A DNA stretch of 64,000 bases, from NCBI RefSeq assembly GCF_004526235.1, contig NZ_CP038159.1, positions 2,108,001 through 2,172,000 of the forward strand, read 5' to 3'. This stretch comes from Sphingobacterium sp. CZ-2. GTDB lineage: Bacteria; Bacteroidota; Bacteroidia; Sphingobacteriales; Sphingobacteriaceae. The position numbers were made by a program, and so were the translations under genes. A model generated the notes under the pieces. That model did no database searches. It worked only from the letters and a program-made list of their open reading frames with translations, and was not told the origin of the DNA. This document shows, in pieces, positions 44,595-53,900 of the stretch (position 1 is its first letter; the number at the start of each line of letters is the position of its first letter).

Positions 44595-45242
44595 CTATGC
44601 TCCCTGAATTTCGTTCTTTTCATCCAAATCAAATTCAAGGTTAAATGGAGTTTGAATAGACGGATCTATAACTAAATTATAGATTTCCTCTTGGGATTTA
44701 AATTGGATTTCTATACATTTTTTGTCGTTATAAATCTTTTCTTTGATAAATCCCAACTTGAGATTTTTTGACTTGATTTTTTCTGGTAAATTTTTCAATT
44801 GGAAAATATTAAAATCAACCAATTTTGAGTAGTCTAAAGCTTTTTTTTCTGATAGTTTTGGGTTGATTAAATCAGCGGTATAAACATACAAGCTATTTTT
44901 TGCGGTGTCAATGACTTCAATTCTCCATAATTTTTGAAAAATGGTATCCTTAATGATATCTAATTCTTCAGCTACAGTTACATCTTGCTGGAATGTAGTC
45001 TTATTAGGAAACCTGATTACATAAGAATCGAATTGATAAATAGTGTCTATAGAATTAAAAAGCAAATTTTTTGAATGGCATATGTAAGTCCAGTTCTTTA
45101 ATGAGTCTTGTTCATTTGCAAAAGTTAGCTGTGGTAAACCAAAAAAAGTAAAGAATATTAAAAATATCGAAGTATAAAGAACCTTAGAAACTTTAGATTG
45201 AGGATTTTTATGGCAAGAATAAAATGAATTTGTTTTCATCAT
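44595..45242 (-). CDS. Secreted protein of unknown function (AT-rich)
   Basis: A 215-residue protein with an N-terminal signal-like hydrophobic segment (about residues 20-40, ending LTFA). The rest is beta-rich and lysine/isoleucine-rich, with no motif I recognise: NWTYICHSKNLLF, a block on phase-like markers LWRIEVIDTAKNSLYVYTADL, and a C-terminal IDPSIQTPFNLEFDLDEKNE. Base composition is clearly more AT-rich than its neighbours and it is flanked by AT-rich gaps, so it may have been acquired. It is not obviously linked to the sulfatase gene that lies upstream on the same strand, 120 bp away. Confidence 0.65.
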   Translation of the reverse strand: MMKTNSFYSCHKNPQSKVSKVLYTSIFLIFFTFFGLPQLTFANEQDSLKNWTYICHSKNLLFNSIDTIYQFDSYVIRFPNKTTFQQDVTVAEELDIIKDTIFQKLWRIEVIDTAKNSLYVYTADLINPKLSEKKALDYSKLVDFNIFQLKNLPEKIKSKNLKLGFIKEKIYNDKKCIEIQFKSQEEIYNLVIDPSIQTPFNLEFDLDEKNEIQGA

Positions 45243-45362
45243 AAATGAAGCTAATATTAGTGCGATTTTTTCTGATTCGACCTAAATAAATCTTATTCAA
45301 TGCTAAGAAAAATCGATTAGCTGATTACAAATGCACTATTATCAAATTGTTAAAACACAATT

Positions 45363-46829
45363 TTAATCTCTTCTATTCGCTCCCTTTCTTTTGGTTAAAT
45401 CATCCCCCAGATCAGCTCTAGCCTCTTCTGCCATCTGTAACAATTTTTCTTTTACATCAGGATGTTGCTCAATCACATTATACCTTTCTGCTGGATCCCT
45501 ACGCAAATCGAATAGCATTAGACTATCCACTGTTTTACTATTGTATTTTCCGCCATTTCCATCATTCCCCGGCAAGATATCCTCGTAAGAGCGATAGCGA
45601 TGCGGGAATACCAACTTCCAATTCTCCAACCGGACAGCCTCCAGATCATTCTTGTTGTAATAATAATACATCCTATCCCGATGGGGTTTGGCCTCCGCAT
45701 CTTTCAGATTGGGCAAAAAACTGAGCCCATCTATCTGAAAAGGATGTTCTTGATAATTTACAATATCCGCTAAAGTGGCAAAGATATCCATACTGCTGCT
45801 GAGGTTATTCTCAATCCTTCCCTGCTTGATCACCTTCGGCCATTGGATTATACATGGCACTCGTTGTCCACCTTCCCAGCTCGTACCTTTTCCCTCCCGG
45901 AATCCACCGGAAGAACCATTTTGATTTCCAAAATTCAACCAAGGACCATTATCACTGGTAAATATCACGATGGTATTGTCCTCGATCTTGGCATCCTTCA
46001 ATGCTTGTAGGATAGTACCCATCGACCAATCAATTTCCGCCATCACATCTCCATACAGTCCCTGTTTTGTCTTCCCTATAAATTTTTCGGAAGCAGCAAT
46101 CGGCGCATGGGTCATATTATGCGCTAGATATAAGAAAAAACGATCCTTTTTATGCTTTTTGATGTAATCAACCGCTTCCTTGGTATACCGTTGGGTAAGG
46201 GTTGCCTGATCTTTTAAATCCTTGATGATGCCGATGGTATCCGGAATTTCCTGACCAACTTTACTCTGTAGAAGTGGTAATTTGGGATAATGCGCAACTC
46301 GACCGCCTTTTTTGGCAGGGGAGCCATCAAATTCCACCGGCCACATATCATTGGAATAGGGTAGACCCACATAACCATCGAATCCTTGTTTGGTAGGAAG
46401 AAATTCCGGTTCATTGCCAAGATGCCATTTACCGACCATATAAGATTGATAGCCTTTGCTCTTGAGCATTTCAGCGATGGTTATTTCCGAGGATTTCAAA
46501 CCTGCTTTCGCATTGGGCATGTATGCCCCATGCACTCCCATCCGATTTGGATAATTGCCGGTCAATAAAGCAGCGCGAGAAGCCGAACATACCGCTTGAG
46601 GGACCAAGAAATTCGTGAATCGAATCCCATGATTGGCCATCTGATCTAATATGGAGGTTTGGTAATCCAATGCTCCCGTTACGCCCAGGTCGCCATATCC
46701 CATATCATCCATGAAGATCAAGATCACATTGGGAAGGTCTTTTTTATCCACTCGAGTTGCTTTCTGTTGGGCAAACAAAAACGCTGGAAAAAATAAAAAG
46801 AATAACATCTGGTATCGGCGGTTTCTCAT
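45363..46829 (-). CDS. Secreted sulfatase (arylsulfatase family)
   Basis: A 488-residue type I sulfatase with a signal peptide (to about residue 20, FLFAQQ). The metal-binding start PNVILIFMDDMGYGD and the modification site VCSASRAALLTG, where the Cys becomes formylglycine, are present; the motif has Ala at the usual Pro. GKWHLG and the TSDNGPW segment support the fold. A maturase (FGE or anSME) is needed but not seen in this window. Substrate is unknown: there are no polysaccharide-utilisation genes around it, so it could act on host or algal sulfated sugars or on small sulfate esters. Confidence 0.9.
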   Translation of the reverse strand: MRNRRYQMLFFLFFPAFLFAQQKATRVDKKDLPNVILIFMDDMGYGDLGVTGALDYQTSILDQMANHGIRFTNFLVPQAVCSASRAALLTGNYPNRMGVHGAYMPNAKAGLKSSEITIAEMLKSKGYQSYMVGKWHLGNEPEFLPTKQGFDGYVGLPYSNDMWPVEFDGSPAKKGGRVAHYPKLPLLQSKVGQEIPDTIGIIKDLKDQATLTQRYTKEAVDYIKKHKKDRFFLYLAHNMTHAPIAASEKFIGKTKQGLYGDVMAEIDWSMGTILQALKDAKIEDNTIVIFTSDNGPWLNFGNQNGSSGGFREGKGTSWEGGQRVPCIIQWPKVIKQGRIENNLSSSMDIFATLADIVNYQEHPFQIDGLSFLPNLKDAEAKPHRDRMYYYYNKNDLEAVRLENWKLVFPHRYRSYEDILPGNDGNGGKYNSKTVDSLMLFDLRRDPAERYNVIEQHPDVKEKLLQMAEEARADLGDDLTKRKGANRRD

Positions 46830-46905
46830 GGATTTAAATTTGGTTCTTTAAAAATATTAAAAAAAAGTAGAAGCGGATACAGAAAGATAAAACAGCAAAT
46901 GCTTC

Positions 46906-47004
46906 GAGGTGTAAGCATAATGTAAGTGTAGTGTAAGTGAGTTGTAAGTACCTTTTAGCACTTACAACTCACTTACACTACACTTAGATCTCACTTGCAC
47001 TAAG
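46906..47004. repeat. TAAGTG hairpin with perfect 27-bp arms
   Basis: Left arm 46923-46949 and right arm 46960-46986 are perfectly complementary over 27 bp around a 10-nt loop. Each arm is built from about 10-bp units like GTGTAAGTGA, with more decayed units outside. A diverged relative lies at 17190-17280. It lies between slyD (and its terminator) and the sulfatase start, with no gene in the gap. Confidence 0.85.
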
Positions 47005-47012
47005 TCTTTAAA

Positions 47013-47060
47013 TCGAAAAAAAAACGGTAGTAAAGCATTTGCTTTACTACCGTTTTATAT
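47013..47060 (-). terminator. Terminator of the slyD gene
   Basis: AAAACGGTAGTAAAGCA and its perfect complement form a 15-17 bp stem with a tiny loop; on the minus strand it ends in a run of Ts, about 28 bp after the slyD stop. Confidence 0.9.
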
Positions 47061-47084
47061 AGCTTTTAGATTAAAATCTAATTT

Positions 47085-47588
47085 TTATTCGTGACCTTCA
47101 GTTCCGTCAGCACCATGTGCATGTCCGTGAGATAATTCCTCTGGAGTAGCTTCTCTGGTATCCAGGATTTCAATGTCAAAATTCAATTTTTTTCCAGCCA
47201 TTGGGTGGTTCAAATCTGCAACTACAGCTTCAGGAGTAACTTCTACCACTACTGCACGGAATTGATTTCCTTGGTTGTCCTGCAAAGGAATAACCTCTCC
47301 AACTGGAGGAAGACCGATTTCTTGGAACATATCTGCTGGTAATTGTGCCATTGCACGATCATCACGCTCACCGTATGCATCTGCTGCTTCTAATTCGAAG
47401 GATAATTTATCACCTGCGTTCAATCCGGCAATATTCTCTTCAAATTTTGGAAGCATCATACCAACACCATATAAGAAAGTTAACGGGTTTTCCGTGGTTG
47501 TCTGCTCCACAAATGTTTTTTCACCATTCTCTTCAATTGTATGAAGAACATAGTTTAACGTAACTACGTTGTTGTTTTCTACTGCCAT
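47085..47588 (-). CDS. slyD: SlyD-like FKBP peptidyl-prolyl isomerase
   Basis: A 167-residue FKBP isomerase and chaperone with the SlyD layout: an N-terminal FKBP half (LTFLYGVGMMLPKFEENIAGL), an insert-in-flap domain (about 70-120), then the second FKBP half (VADLNHPMAGKKLNFDIEIL). The C-terminus is His/Gly-rich (SHGHAHGADGTEGHE), which in SlyD binds nickel and other metals. It is cytoplasmic. A strong terminator follows, and the YyaL-like gene lies 20 bp upstream on the same strand, so they are probably co-transcribed. Confidence 0.9.
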   Translation of the reverse strand: MAVENNNVVTLNYVLHTIEENGEKTFVEQTTTENPLTFLYGVGMMLPKFEENIAGLNAGDKLSFELEAADAYGERDDRAMAQLPADMFQEIGLPPVGEVIPLQDNQGNQFRAVVVEVTPEAVVADLNHPMAGKKLNFDIEILDTREATPEELSHGHAHGADGTEGHE

Positions 47589-47608
47589 TCTAATTGATTT
47601 ATGGGATC

Positions 47609-49618
47609 TTATCCCTGTTTATTATTTATAAGTTCTATGATATCTGCAATCGACGATTGAGGTAGACTGCAAGTTTTTCGTTGACAAAGGTAGGCTTTTG
47701 AATCCAAACCTTCTTTATGCTCTAACAAAGGAAGTTTACTTTTTGTTCCCCCAAGGGTAATTTTATTCGGAATATAATGCTCGTCGAGTTCTTTCCGCCA
47801 TTCGAGTGCGTCCGATCCGGTCAATGCCACTTCCCACACACCATAGTGCAGTTCCAACAACTGGATCGCCCAATTGGAATAGGCCGATCCATAAGATTTA
47901 ATATGTGGATAGACATTCGCAAATACCTGTTCCGCGATGCTTTGGTAAACATTATTATCAAATAAAAGTGCCAATTTGAACAGTTGGCGAACGATCGTTG
48001 AAGTAGAGGCAGGAATAACATTGTCCATGATCTCGCTTTTACGGGCAATCAATTCTTCTGCTTGGTTGCCGGTATAGTAAAAAGTTCCCTGACTGGCATC
48101 GAAGAAGAAAGATATGGCCTTATCCATGAGGTTTTTTGCTTTTTCTAACCATTCTTCCTCAAAGGTGGTTTCATATAGCGCTATGAAAGCTTCTATCGTA
48201 AAAGCATAATCGTCCAGAAATCCTGGGATTGCCCTGTTCTGATCGGCTGGCTGATGAAGCATTTCGCCATCATGCATGGCATATTGCTCCAGGAATTTGG
48301 CGGTATCCAAGGCTAGGCTTAAATATTTTTCCTTATTAAATACACGGTAGGCATCTAAAAGTCCTTTTAACATCAGGGCATTCCAAGTAGTCAATTGCTT
48401 GTGGTCCAAACCAGGTCTGACCCGATTGCTCCGATATTCCAGCAGTTTTTTCTTGAGCTCGCCCAAGTATTCATCCCATTGTGCGGTCTCAAATCCTACT
48501 TCACGGATAAGATCCTCATCATCTGGTCTTACAAATGGGATATTGGTCTGTTCTTCCGTCCAATTCCCACTTTTAACGATATTGTAATATTGTCTTGCCA
48601 ACTCCGCATCGGCACCTAGGATATCAAATTCATCGTAATCAAAGGTATAGAATTTACCTTCCACCCCTTCGCTATCCGCATCCAGCGCACTGTAGAATCC
48701 GCCGTTGGCATCCAGCATTTCCCTCACCGCCCAATTGATGGTCTCTTCGACCAAGGTTTTATAGAGCGGCATGGGCCTTTCCTGGTAAGCCTCACTGTAC
48801 AGGCTGATCAGCTGGGCATTGTCATATAGCATTTTCTCGAAATGAGGCACATGCCATTGTCCATCTACGGAATAACGGGCAAAACCACCTGCTATCTGAT
48901 CGTAGATCCCGCCATTGGCCATTTTTTTAAGCGTAAAATGCACGTAATCCAAAACAGCTTGATCTTTTGCCAAATGTCCGTAACGCAAAAAGAATAACCA
49001 GTTATTGGGCAATGGGAATTTTGGCGCTCTTCGATAACCGCCATCTTGATCATCAAAATGGTTTTTCCAAGGTTCGACCACCTGTTTGATATCTTCGAAT
49101 GTATATTGTTCTGGAATTTCCTGTATAGGAAGCTTTTCGGCATTTTGAATGCCTTCCGTCAATCGGTTCGCATAATCCAAGGCTACTTCTGGTTTTTCTT
49201 CCCACATCTGGGCAATCTGAAGCAAGACCTGTTGCCAATCATGAGGTTTAAAATAGGTCCCTCCGTAGATTGGTCTGCCGTCGGGTAGACAGATGCAGTT
49301 CAACGGCCATCCACCGGCATTGGTCATCAACTGAACCGCGATCATATAGATCTGGTCGATATCTGGTCTTTCTTCTCTATCAATCTTGATGGAGACAAAG
49401 AACTTGTTCATGGTCTCAGCGATCGCTTCATTCTCGAAACTTTCCCGTTCCATCACATGACACCAGTGGCAGGCGGAATAGCCTATGCTCACGATGATCA
49501 ACTTGTTTTCTGATTTTGCCTTTTGGAGCGCTTCTTCTCCCCAAGGATACCAATGCACCGGATTATGTGCATGTTGTTTTAAATAAGGGGAGTGTTCTGC
49601 CTGTAATTTGTTTCCCAT
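47609..49618 (-). CDS. Thioredoxin-domain / six-hairpin protein (YyaL-like)
   Basis: A 669-residue protein of the DUF255/SSP411 family. The N-terminal ~170 residues form a thioredoxin-like fold with [14 protein letters not shown] (CxxC near residue 49) and [12 protein letters not shown]. The rest resembles an alpha/alpha barrel of the AGE/cellobiose-epimerase type ([29 protein letters not shown]). The function of the family is not settled; some reports link eukaryotic members to spermatogenesis and bacterial members to stress. No signal peptide. It lies 20 bp after the phosphatase gene and 20 bp before slyD, forming a three-gene run. Confidence 0.88.
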   Translation of the reverse strand: MGNKLQAEHSPYLKQHAHNPVHWYPWGEEALQKAKSENKLIIVSIGYSACHWCHVMERESFENEAIAETMNKFFVSIKIDREERPDIDQIYMIAVQLMTNAGGWPLNCICLPDGRPIYGGTYFKPHDWQQVLLQIAQMWEEKPEVALDYANRLTEGIQNAEKLPIQEIPEQYTFEDIKQVVEPWKNHFDDQDGGYRRAPKFPLPNNWLFFLRYGHLAKDQAVLDYVHFTLKKMANGGIYDQIAGGFARYSVDGQWHVPHFEKMLYDNAQLISLYSEAYQERPMPLYKTLVEETINWAVREMLDANGGFYSALDADSEGVEGKFYTFDYDEFDILGADAELARQYYNIVKSGNWTEEQTNIPFVRPDDEDLIREVGFETAQWDEYLGELKKKLLEYRSNRVRPGLDHKQLTTWNALMLKGLLDAYRVFNKEKYLSLALDTAKFLEQYAMHDGEMLHQPADQNRAIPGFLDDYAFTIEAFIALYETTFEEEWLEKAKNLMDKAISFFFDASQGTFYYTGNQAEELIARKSEIMDNVIPASTSTIVRQLFKLALLFDNNVYQSIAEQVFANVYPHIKSYGSAYSNWAIQLLELHYGVWEVALTGSDALEWRKELDEHYIPNKITLGGTKSKLPLLEHKEGLDSKAYLCQRKTCSLPQSSIADIIELINNKQG

Positions 49619-49638
49619 ACCTTACTAAGGTAAAAATT

Positions 49639-50124
49639 TTACTTTAAAAATTCGATGAGCGATGCGGTGCCGCCAGCAAGCATGGAGAAGTTGATTCCTT
49701 CCTCCAGTTGGAGAACAGCGACATTGGAAGTTGCCAATTCGACCTCCGAATGGCTCAGGTAATTGCACAGGTTGGATAAGCCAGGGTTATGACCGAATAC
49801 CAATACCTGATCGTATTGATCATCGACATCATTGATCACTTGAAGTATTTCCATGAAATGCGCCTCGTAGATCTTCTCCGTAGTTTGGATATCCTGAATG
49901 GGATAACCAATGATCGGGCAGAAAATCTCTGCCGTTTGAAATGCTCTATTGGCTGCAGAAGAAATGACCAAGGTATTTTCGTCAACCGTTAGCTTGTCCG
50001 CCAATTCTTGTGCAATCCTGTTCGCACGCTCTCTACCTTTATCCTGTAGATCCCTATAAAAATCACTTTTGGCAAACCCATGTTCTTCTGCTTTGGCATG
50101 ACGCACTAAATATACTTTTTTCAT
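49639..50124 (-). CDS. SixA-like phosphohistidine phosphatase
   Basis: A 161-residue histidine phosphatase superfamily member with the catalytic RHAKAEE at the N-terminus (His about 9) and later HNPGLSNLCNYL, the second active-site His. SixA proteins remove phosphate from phosphohistidine in HPt-type domains, but short members with this length are also annotated as general phosphatases. It is the first gene of a minus-strand run with the YyaL-like and slyD genes and is divergent from the lipoprotein gene at 50.3 kb. Confidence 0.87.
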   Translation of the reverse strand: MKKVYLVRHAKAEEHGFAKSDFYRDLQDKGRERANRIAQELADKLTVDENTLVISSAANRAFQTAEIFCPIIGYPIQDIQTTEKIYEAHFMEILQVINDVDDQYDQVLVFGHNPGLSNLCNYLSHSEVELATSNVAVLQLEEGINFSMLAGGTASLIEFLK

Positions 50125-50244
50125 ATCCTCTTTTCTGTTGTTAAAGCATACAATATAATTATTATAAACGCTTTTAAGATTAGGAAATTGTTAAAGATTG
50201 TCTGTAAAAAGAAATGATAAATACAAATTTTGATAAATACTCAG

Positions 50245-50252
50245 TAGCTTTG
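50245..50252 (+). promoter_or_regulatory. -7 box before the glycan lipoprotein gene
   Basis: TAGCTTTG matches TAnnTTTG, about 53 bp before the ATG at 50305. A -33 TTG at the normal spacing is not clear. Confidence 0.4.
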
Positions 50253-50304
50253 CCCACGGATTTTTCGTTCCATCGAAAAACTGACAATAATTATTTACAA
50301 ACCA

Positions 50305-51537
50305 ATGTATTGGAAGCATTTTATCCTTTTTGCATCCGTAGTTTTCTTATGGAGCGGATGTAAGCAAACTTTGGAAGAATTGGAGCCTTTGGAAGAGAAG
50401 AAGGCTGGATTTAGAAAAGTGAATCCCCTTAAAGATGATTTTTTAGTTCAACCTATCCTGATTCAAATCCAGACGATTGCCAATGGAAATTATCCAGGCT
50501 TGCATACTAGCCAATTTTTAAGGGATCTGGGCTTTTTTCAAGACGGTTATTGCCATCCCGATGTACAATATTTCCCAAACGGATTTCGAGGCTATAAATT
50601 TTGGATGGTTTTCACACCTTATTTTGGAAGTGTGGGCTATGATTTCTATGCCAGGCGCTATGAGAACCCGACCGTGGTTGTTTCCAATGATGGTATCAAT
50701 TGGGTAGAGCCGGAAGGAATTTCCAATCCTATCCAAAAAACAGCATCCTTTAAAGAGAGCTTTTTGGAGAAAAAAGGGGAATTGGTGCAGGGGTTCTGGT
50801 CGGATGTCGATTGGATGTTTAGGAACAACCGTTTCGAACTTTATTACAGGGGAAGTTTTATCAAAGCTACAGCCTTGAAAAAAAGAGGGGTAAATAACCA
50901 AAATAATCGCCATAAATTAATGGAGAATGCGCTTCGAACTATTGTGAGGCAAACCTCAGTGGATGGGATTAATTGGGAACCTTTAGAAGTTGTTTACACG
51001 AGCAATGCACCTGCTACTTCTAAAGATAATCACATTCTTTCGCCTTCCTTTGTAGAGGTCGATGGAAATATTAAAAGCTATGAAGTAGAGTTCAACAAAA
51101 CACAGAATAGATTTAAATCTGATGATTTGACATTGGTAATCAACAGATCCTCATTAAATGGATTGGATTTCAGTAATTACAGGGCTAGTAAGGCTGTAAA
51201 CTTCTTGAATGAGCCATGGCTAACATTAAATCCCAACAATTCGGTATGGCATTTGGACGTTACTTATCAGGATGGGTATTATTTTATGTTATTGGCGGTG
51301 GGGGATGTCAAAAAATACACTTCGGATCTTTTATACTTGGCATATTCCAAAGATGGAATTAATTTTTTGGTTGAAGGCGCGCCTATCGTGAAGGAGAAAG
51401 CCTACCGATCTACAATTTTTGCCATGGATAAAAATAACCATCATATAGAATTTGGATTGATTTTAGGCTCGAAGGATGGTCAATTTAAGTTTGCCAAAAT
51501 TAAAGTAGATACCGAAAAAATTGAAGACGCTTTTTAG
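50305..51537 (+). CDS. Lipoprotein with glycosidase-like beta-propeller
   Basis: A 410-residue predicted lipoprotein (lipobox FLWSGC, Cys 19). Repeats of the type seen in five-bladed glycosidase propellers (GH43/GH117/GH130-like) are visible: PTVVVSNDGINWVEPEG, VRQTSVDGINWEPLEVV, YLAYSKDGINFLVEG and WHLDVTYQDGYYFMLL. I cannot place the catalytic carboxylates or a family, so it may be an inactive sugar-binding relative. It is the first gene of a plus-strand run, 11 bp before a GT2 gene, so it is likely to be made together with the glycosyltransferases. A role in handling or exporting the glycan they build is inferred. Confidence 0.7.
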   Translation: MYWKHFILFASVVFLWSGCKQTLEELEPLEEKKAGFRKVNPLKDDFLVQPILIQIQTIANGNYPGLHTSQFLRDLGFFQDGYCHPDVQYFPNGFRGYKFWMVFTPYFGSVGYDFYARRYENPTVVVSNDGINWVEPEGISNPIQKTASFKESFLEKKGELVQGFWSDVDWMFRNNRFELYYRGSFIKATALKKRGVNNQNNRHKLMENALRTIVRQTSVDGINWEPLEVVYTSNAPATSKDNHILSPSFVEVDGNIKSYEVEFNKTQNRFKSDDLTLVINRSSLNGLDFSNYRASKAVNFLNEPWLTLNPNNSVWHLDVTYQDGYYFMLLAVGDVKKYTSDLLYLAYSKDGINFLVEGAPIVKEKAYRSTIFAMDKNNHHIEFGLILGSKDGQFKFAKIKVDTEKIEDAF

Positions 51538-51548
51538 AAGGGAATTGC

Positions 51549-52583
51549 ATGAAGGAGAACTATAAGAATATCAAAGTTTCTGTTGTTATACCGGTTTATA
51601 ACCGACAAGAATTTTTGGGGGAAGCTGTTGAAAGTGTTCTAGCACAGGACCTGACCGAAATCGAGATCATTATCGTCAATGATGGAAGTACTGATCAATC
51701 TGCGGTTGTAGCCAAAGAGTACCAAGCAAAATACCATAGAGTAATTTATATGGAACAGGAAAACCAAGGGGTTTCTGTTGCCAGGAACAAAGGAATGGCT
51801 ATGGCGAAAGGAGAATATCTCTATTTTCTGGATTCAGATGATATCCTTGGTCAAGGTTTTTTGTCGTCCAGCTATGCAATGGCTACGGAAAAGAAGTTCG
51901 ATTTACTAGTTTGTGGAGCTTATTTTTTAGATAGATTTCCTCAGGTAATGGCTCTTCAAACCTGTGCACTTTTTATGAAAAAATCCTTTTTAGACCTGCA
52001 TCCGGATGTTCAATTTCTAAAAGGTATTCAGCCAGGGGAGGATGGTGTGTTCTCTCATGAACTATTGGCATTGACCGATAAAATAGGGATAAACCTGAAC
52101 ACGACCTATTTTTACCGGGAGCATGAAGGCCAGAATACTTCTCAAATAAAAAAACAGACTGATAAAGTCCTCCAAGTAATCCCCATCTGGTTGAAGGAAT
52201 TGGAGGGATTTTATGAAAGCTATAATCTTTGGGATAAAAAAGCCCTTCATCTGGCTCGATTTATCGAACATGAGCCTTTTGAGTTCCGATATATGGCCAT
52301 GCCCTTTCAGCAAGAACAAAAACAGCATCTTTTCCAAATGATCCGGGACTTTATGTATAGTAAAGTGCTTCCAAGACTAACAGAAAAAGATAGGAACGTA
52401 CTTTCAGCAGCATTTATCGGTTTTTTACAAGCGCGATCAGCAGAAGAATTTGATGCTTGGTATCAAGCAAGAAAATTAAGGAACAGAGCTAAAGTAAAAG
52501 CTTTATATTTAGTCAGTAAACTGTTGCCCAGCCGAAAATGGAAGAAAAGTTTTCGGGCAAAGATGAAGAAGAAATACGATTGA
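51549..52583 (+). CDS. Family 2 glycosyltransferase
   Basis: A 344-residue GT-A enzyme: KVSVVIPVYNRQEFLGEAVE at the start, IIIVNDGSTD for the nucleotide, NQGVSVARNKGMAMAKGEYL and the DSDD metal motif (YFLDSDDIL, about 93-101). The C-terminal ~130 residues are helical and basic and may help membrane association. Donor and acceptor are unknown. Its stop overlaps the next start by one base (TGATG), so translation is coupled with the GT4 gene. Confidence 0.9.
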   Translation: MKENYKNIKVSVVIPVYNRQEFLGEAVESVLAQDLTEIEIIIVNDGSTDQSAVVAKEYQAKYHRVIYMEQENQGVSVARNKGMAMAKGEYLYFLDSDDILGQGFLSSSYAMATEKKFDLLVCGAYFLDRFPQVMALQTCALFMKKSFLDLHPDVQFLKGIQPGEDGVFSHELLALTDKIGINLNTTYFYREHEGQNTSQIKKQTDKVLQVIPIWLKELEGFYESYNLWDKKALHLARFIEHEPFEFRYMAMPFQQEQKQHLFQMIRDFMYSKVLPRLTEKDRNVLSAAFIGFLQARSAEEFDAWYQARKLRNRAKVKALYLVSKLLPSRKWKKSFRAKMKKKYD

Positions 52584-53845
52584 TGAAAATTCTGATCCTA
52601 CAAAACCAAGGCTTTTTGAACAGTCAGGGTGGAACTGAAAAGATGGCCAGCTTTTATGCGAATAGTTTCTCGAAACTAGGACATGAGGTCGTTATTGCCA
52701 CGAATGATCCAAAGGATGGAAAACCTATTTTCCCTTTGGATCAGAAAGTTAGGCTTGTCAATCTTTTTCATGAAGGTATGGATACCATTGAACTAGAACA
52801 ACCTTATACTTATAAAGGCCGAAATCCTTTCCGTTGGATTTATTTTAAGGCGAAGAAGAAGGGCCAAAAATGGCGAAATGCTTCTCTAATGCGCAAGCGC
52901 GGGTTGAAAAATAGGGATGAGGTGTTTTTGCATAACCTGCAGCGCAGATCTAAGGTCTGGAAACCCTTTTTCGAACAAGAAAAGCCCGACATTATCCTCA
53001 GCATGTCCATTGCTACTTTATTGGAGATAACGTATTCGGATGCTGTAGCATTTCCGATCATCAATACCGTACATGGAAGGCCAGATTATGATTATACCGA
53101 TATTTTATGGTACCGAAGCGAACAGGAGATGAAACTCCTGAAGGAAAGTTATTCAAAACTGGATGCGGTTCAGGTATTTTTTGATAAATATAAAACTTTC
53201 CTGCCGGATAATTTTAAAGGGTTGGCGAGAGCGATTCCAAATCCCATTCCACAGATGGATGACATGGAAATCGTCGGTCACCTTCAGACCAAAGAGCGCT
53301 ATAAGATTATCCATATTGGATCCTTGATCAATGCTGGAAAACAACAGGAATTGGCTATCCAAGCATTTTCAGAATTGGCTGAACAATTCCCGAACTGGGA
53401 TTTATGGTTATGGGGAGAGGGTGTAGATAAAGCATATTTGGAGGAAAGGATAGCTTCCTTGAAATTAAAGGATAGGGTGTTTTTGACAGGCTTTACAGAC
53501 AAACCTATGGAAAAGCTTCAAGAGGCGGATATTTTTGTTTTTCCGAGTAAATACGAAGGCTTTGGCTTAGCGCTTGGCGAGGCAATGACTGTTGGATTAC
53601 CTGCTATCGGCTTAAAAGACTGCTCTGGTGTGAACGAATTAATTCAGCATGAAAAATCGTGTTTTCTAGCAGCAGATGGGCAGGAATTCAAAGCTTATTT
53701 AGGTATGTTGATGGGGGATAGGCAGCTTCGTGATAGGTTAGGAAAAGAGGCTCATGAGCAGATGAAAGCGTATAAGGACTCCCTTGTTATCGCGCAGTGG
53801 GAAGACTTTATGGATATGGTGGTTAATGCCCATCAAAAAACCTAA
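52583..53845 (+). CDS. Family 4 glycosyltransferase
   Basis: A 420-residue GT-B enzyme: MKILILQNQGFLNSQGGTEK at the start, then the donor domain IIHIGSLINAGKQQELAIQA and the EX7E motif in PSKYEGFGLALGEAM (Glu near residue 328 and 336). An unusual basic segment (KAKKKGQKWRNASLMRKRG) lies at about residues 90-110. The ATG at 52583 overlaps the GT2 stop; an ATG 15 codons upstream lies within GT2 and adds no conserved sequence. It is likely to add a sugar to a surface polysaccharide. Confidence 0.9.
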   Translation: MKILILQNQGFLNSQGGTEKMASFYANSFSKLGHEVVIATNDPKDGKPIFPLDQKVRLVNLFHEGMDTIELEQPYTYKGRNPFRWIYFKAKKKGQKWRNASLMRKRGLKNRDEVFLHNLQRRSKVWKPFFEQEKPDIILSMSIATLLEITYSDAVAFPIINTVHGRPDYDYTDILWYRSEQEMKLLKESYSKLDAVQVFFDKYKTFLPDNFKGLARAIPNPIPQMDDMEIVGHLQTKERYKIIHIGSLINAGKQQELAIQAFSELAEQFPNWDLWLWGEGVDKAYLEERIASLKLKDRVFLTGFTDKPMEKLQEADIFVFPSKYEGFGLALGEAMTVGLPAIGLKDCSGVNELIQHEKSCFLAADGQEFKAYLGMLMGDRQLRDRLGKEAHEQMKAYKDSLVIAQWEDFMDMVVNAHQKT

Positions 53846-53863
53846 AGGGAGTTCAGATTTTAT

Positions 53864-53871
53864 TATCTTTG
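53864..53871 (+). promoter_or_regulatory. Possible internal -7 box before the GT32 gene
   Basis: TATCTTTG lies 30 bp before the ATG at 53901, between the GT4 and GT32 genes. There is no -33 element, so it may be chance. Confidence 0.25.
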
Positions 53872-53900
53872 AATCACAAACCTTTGTTAAAAATATTCTG

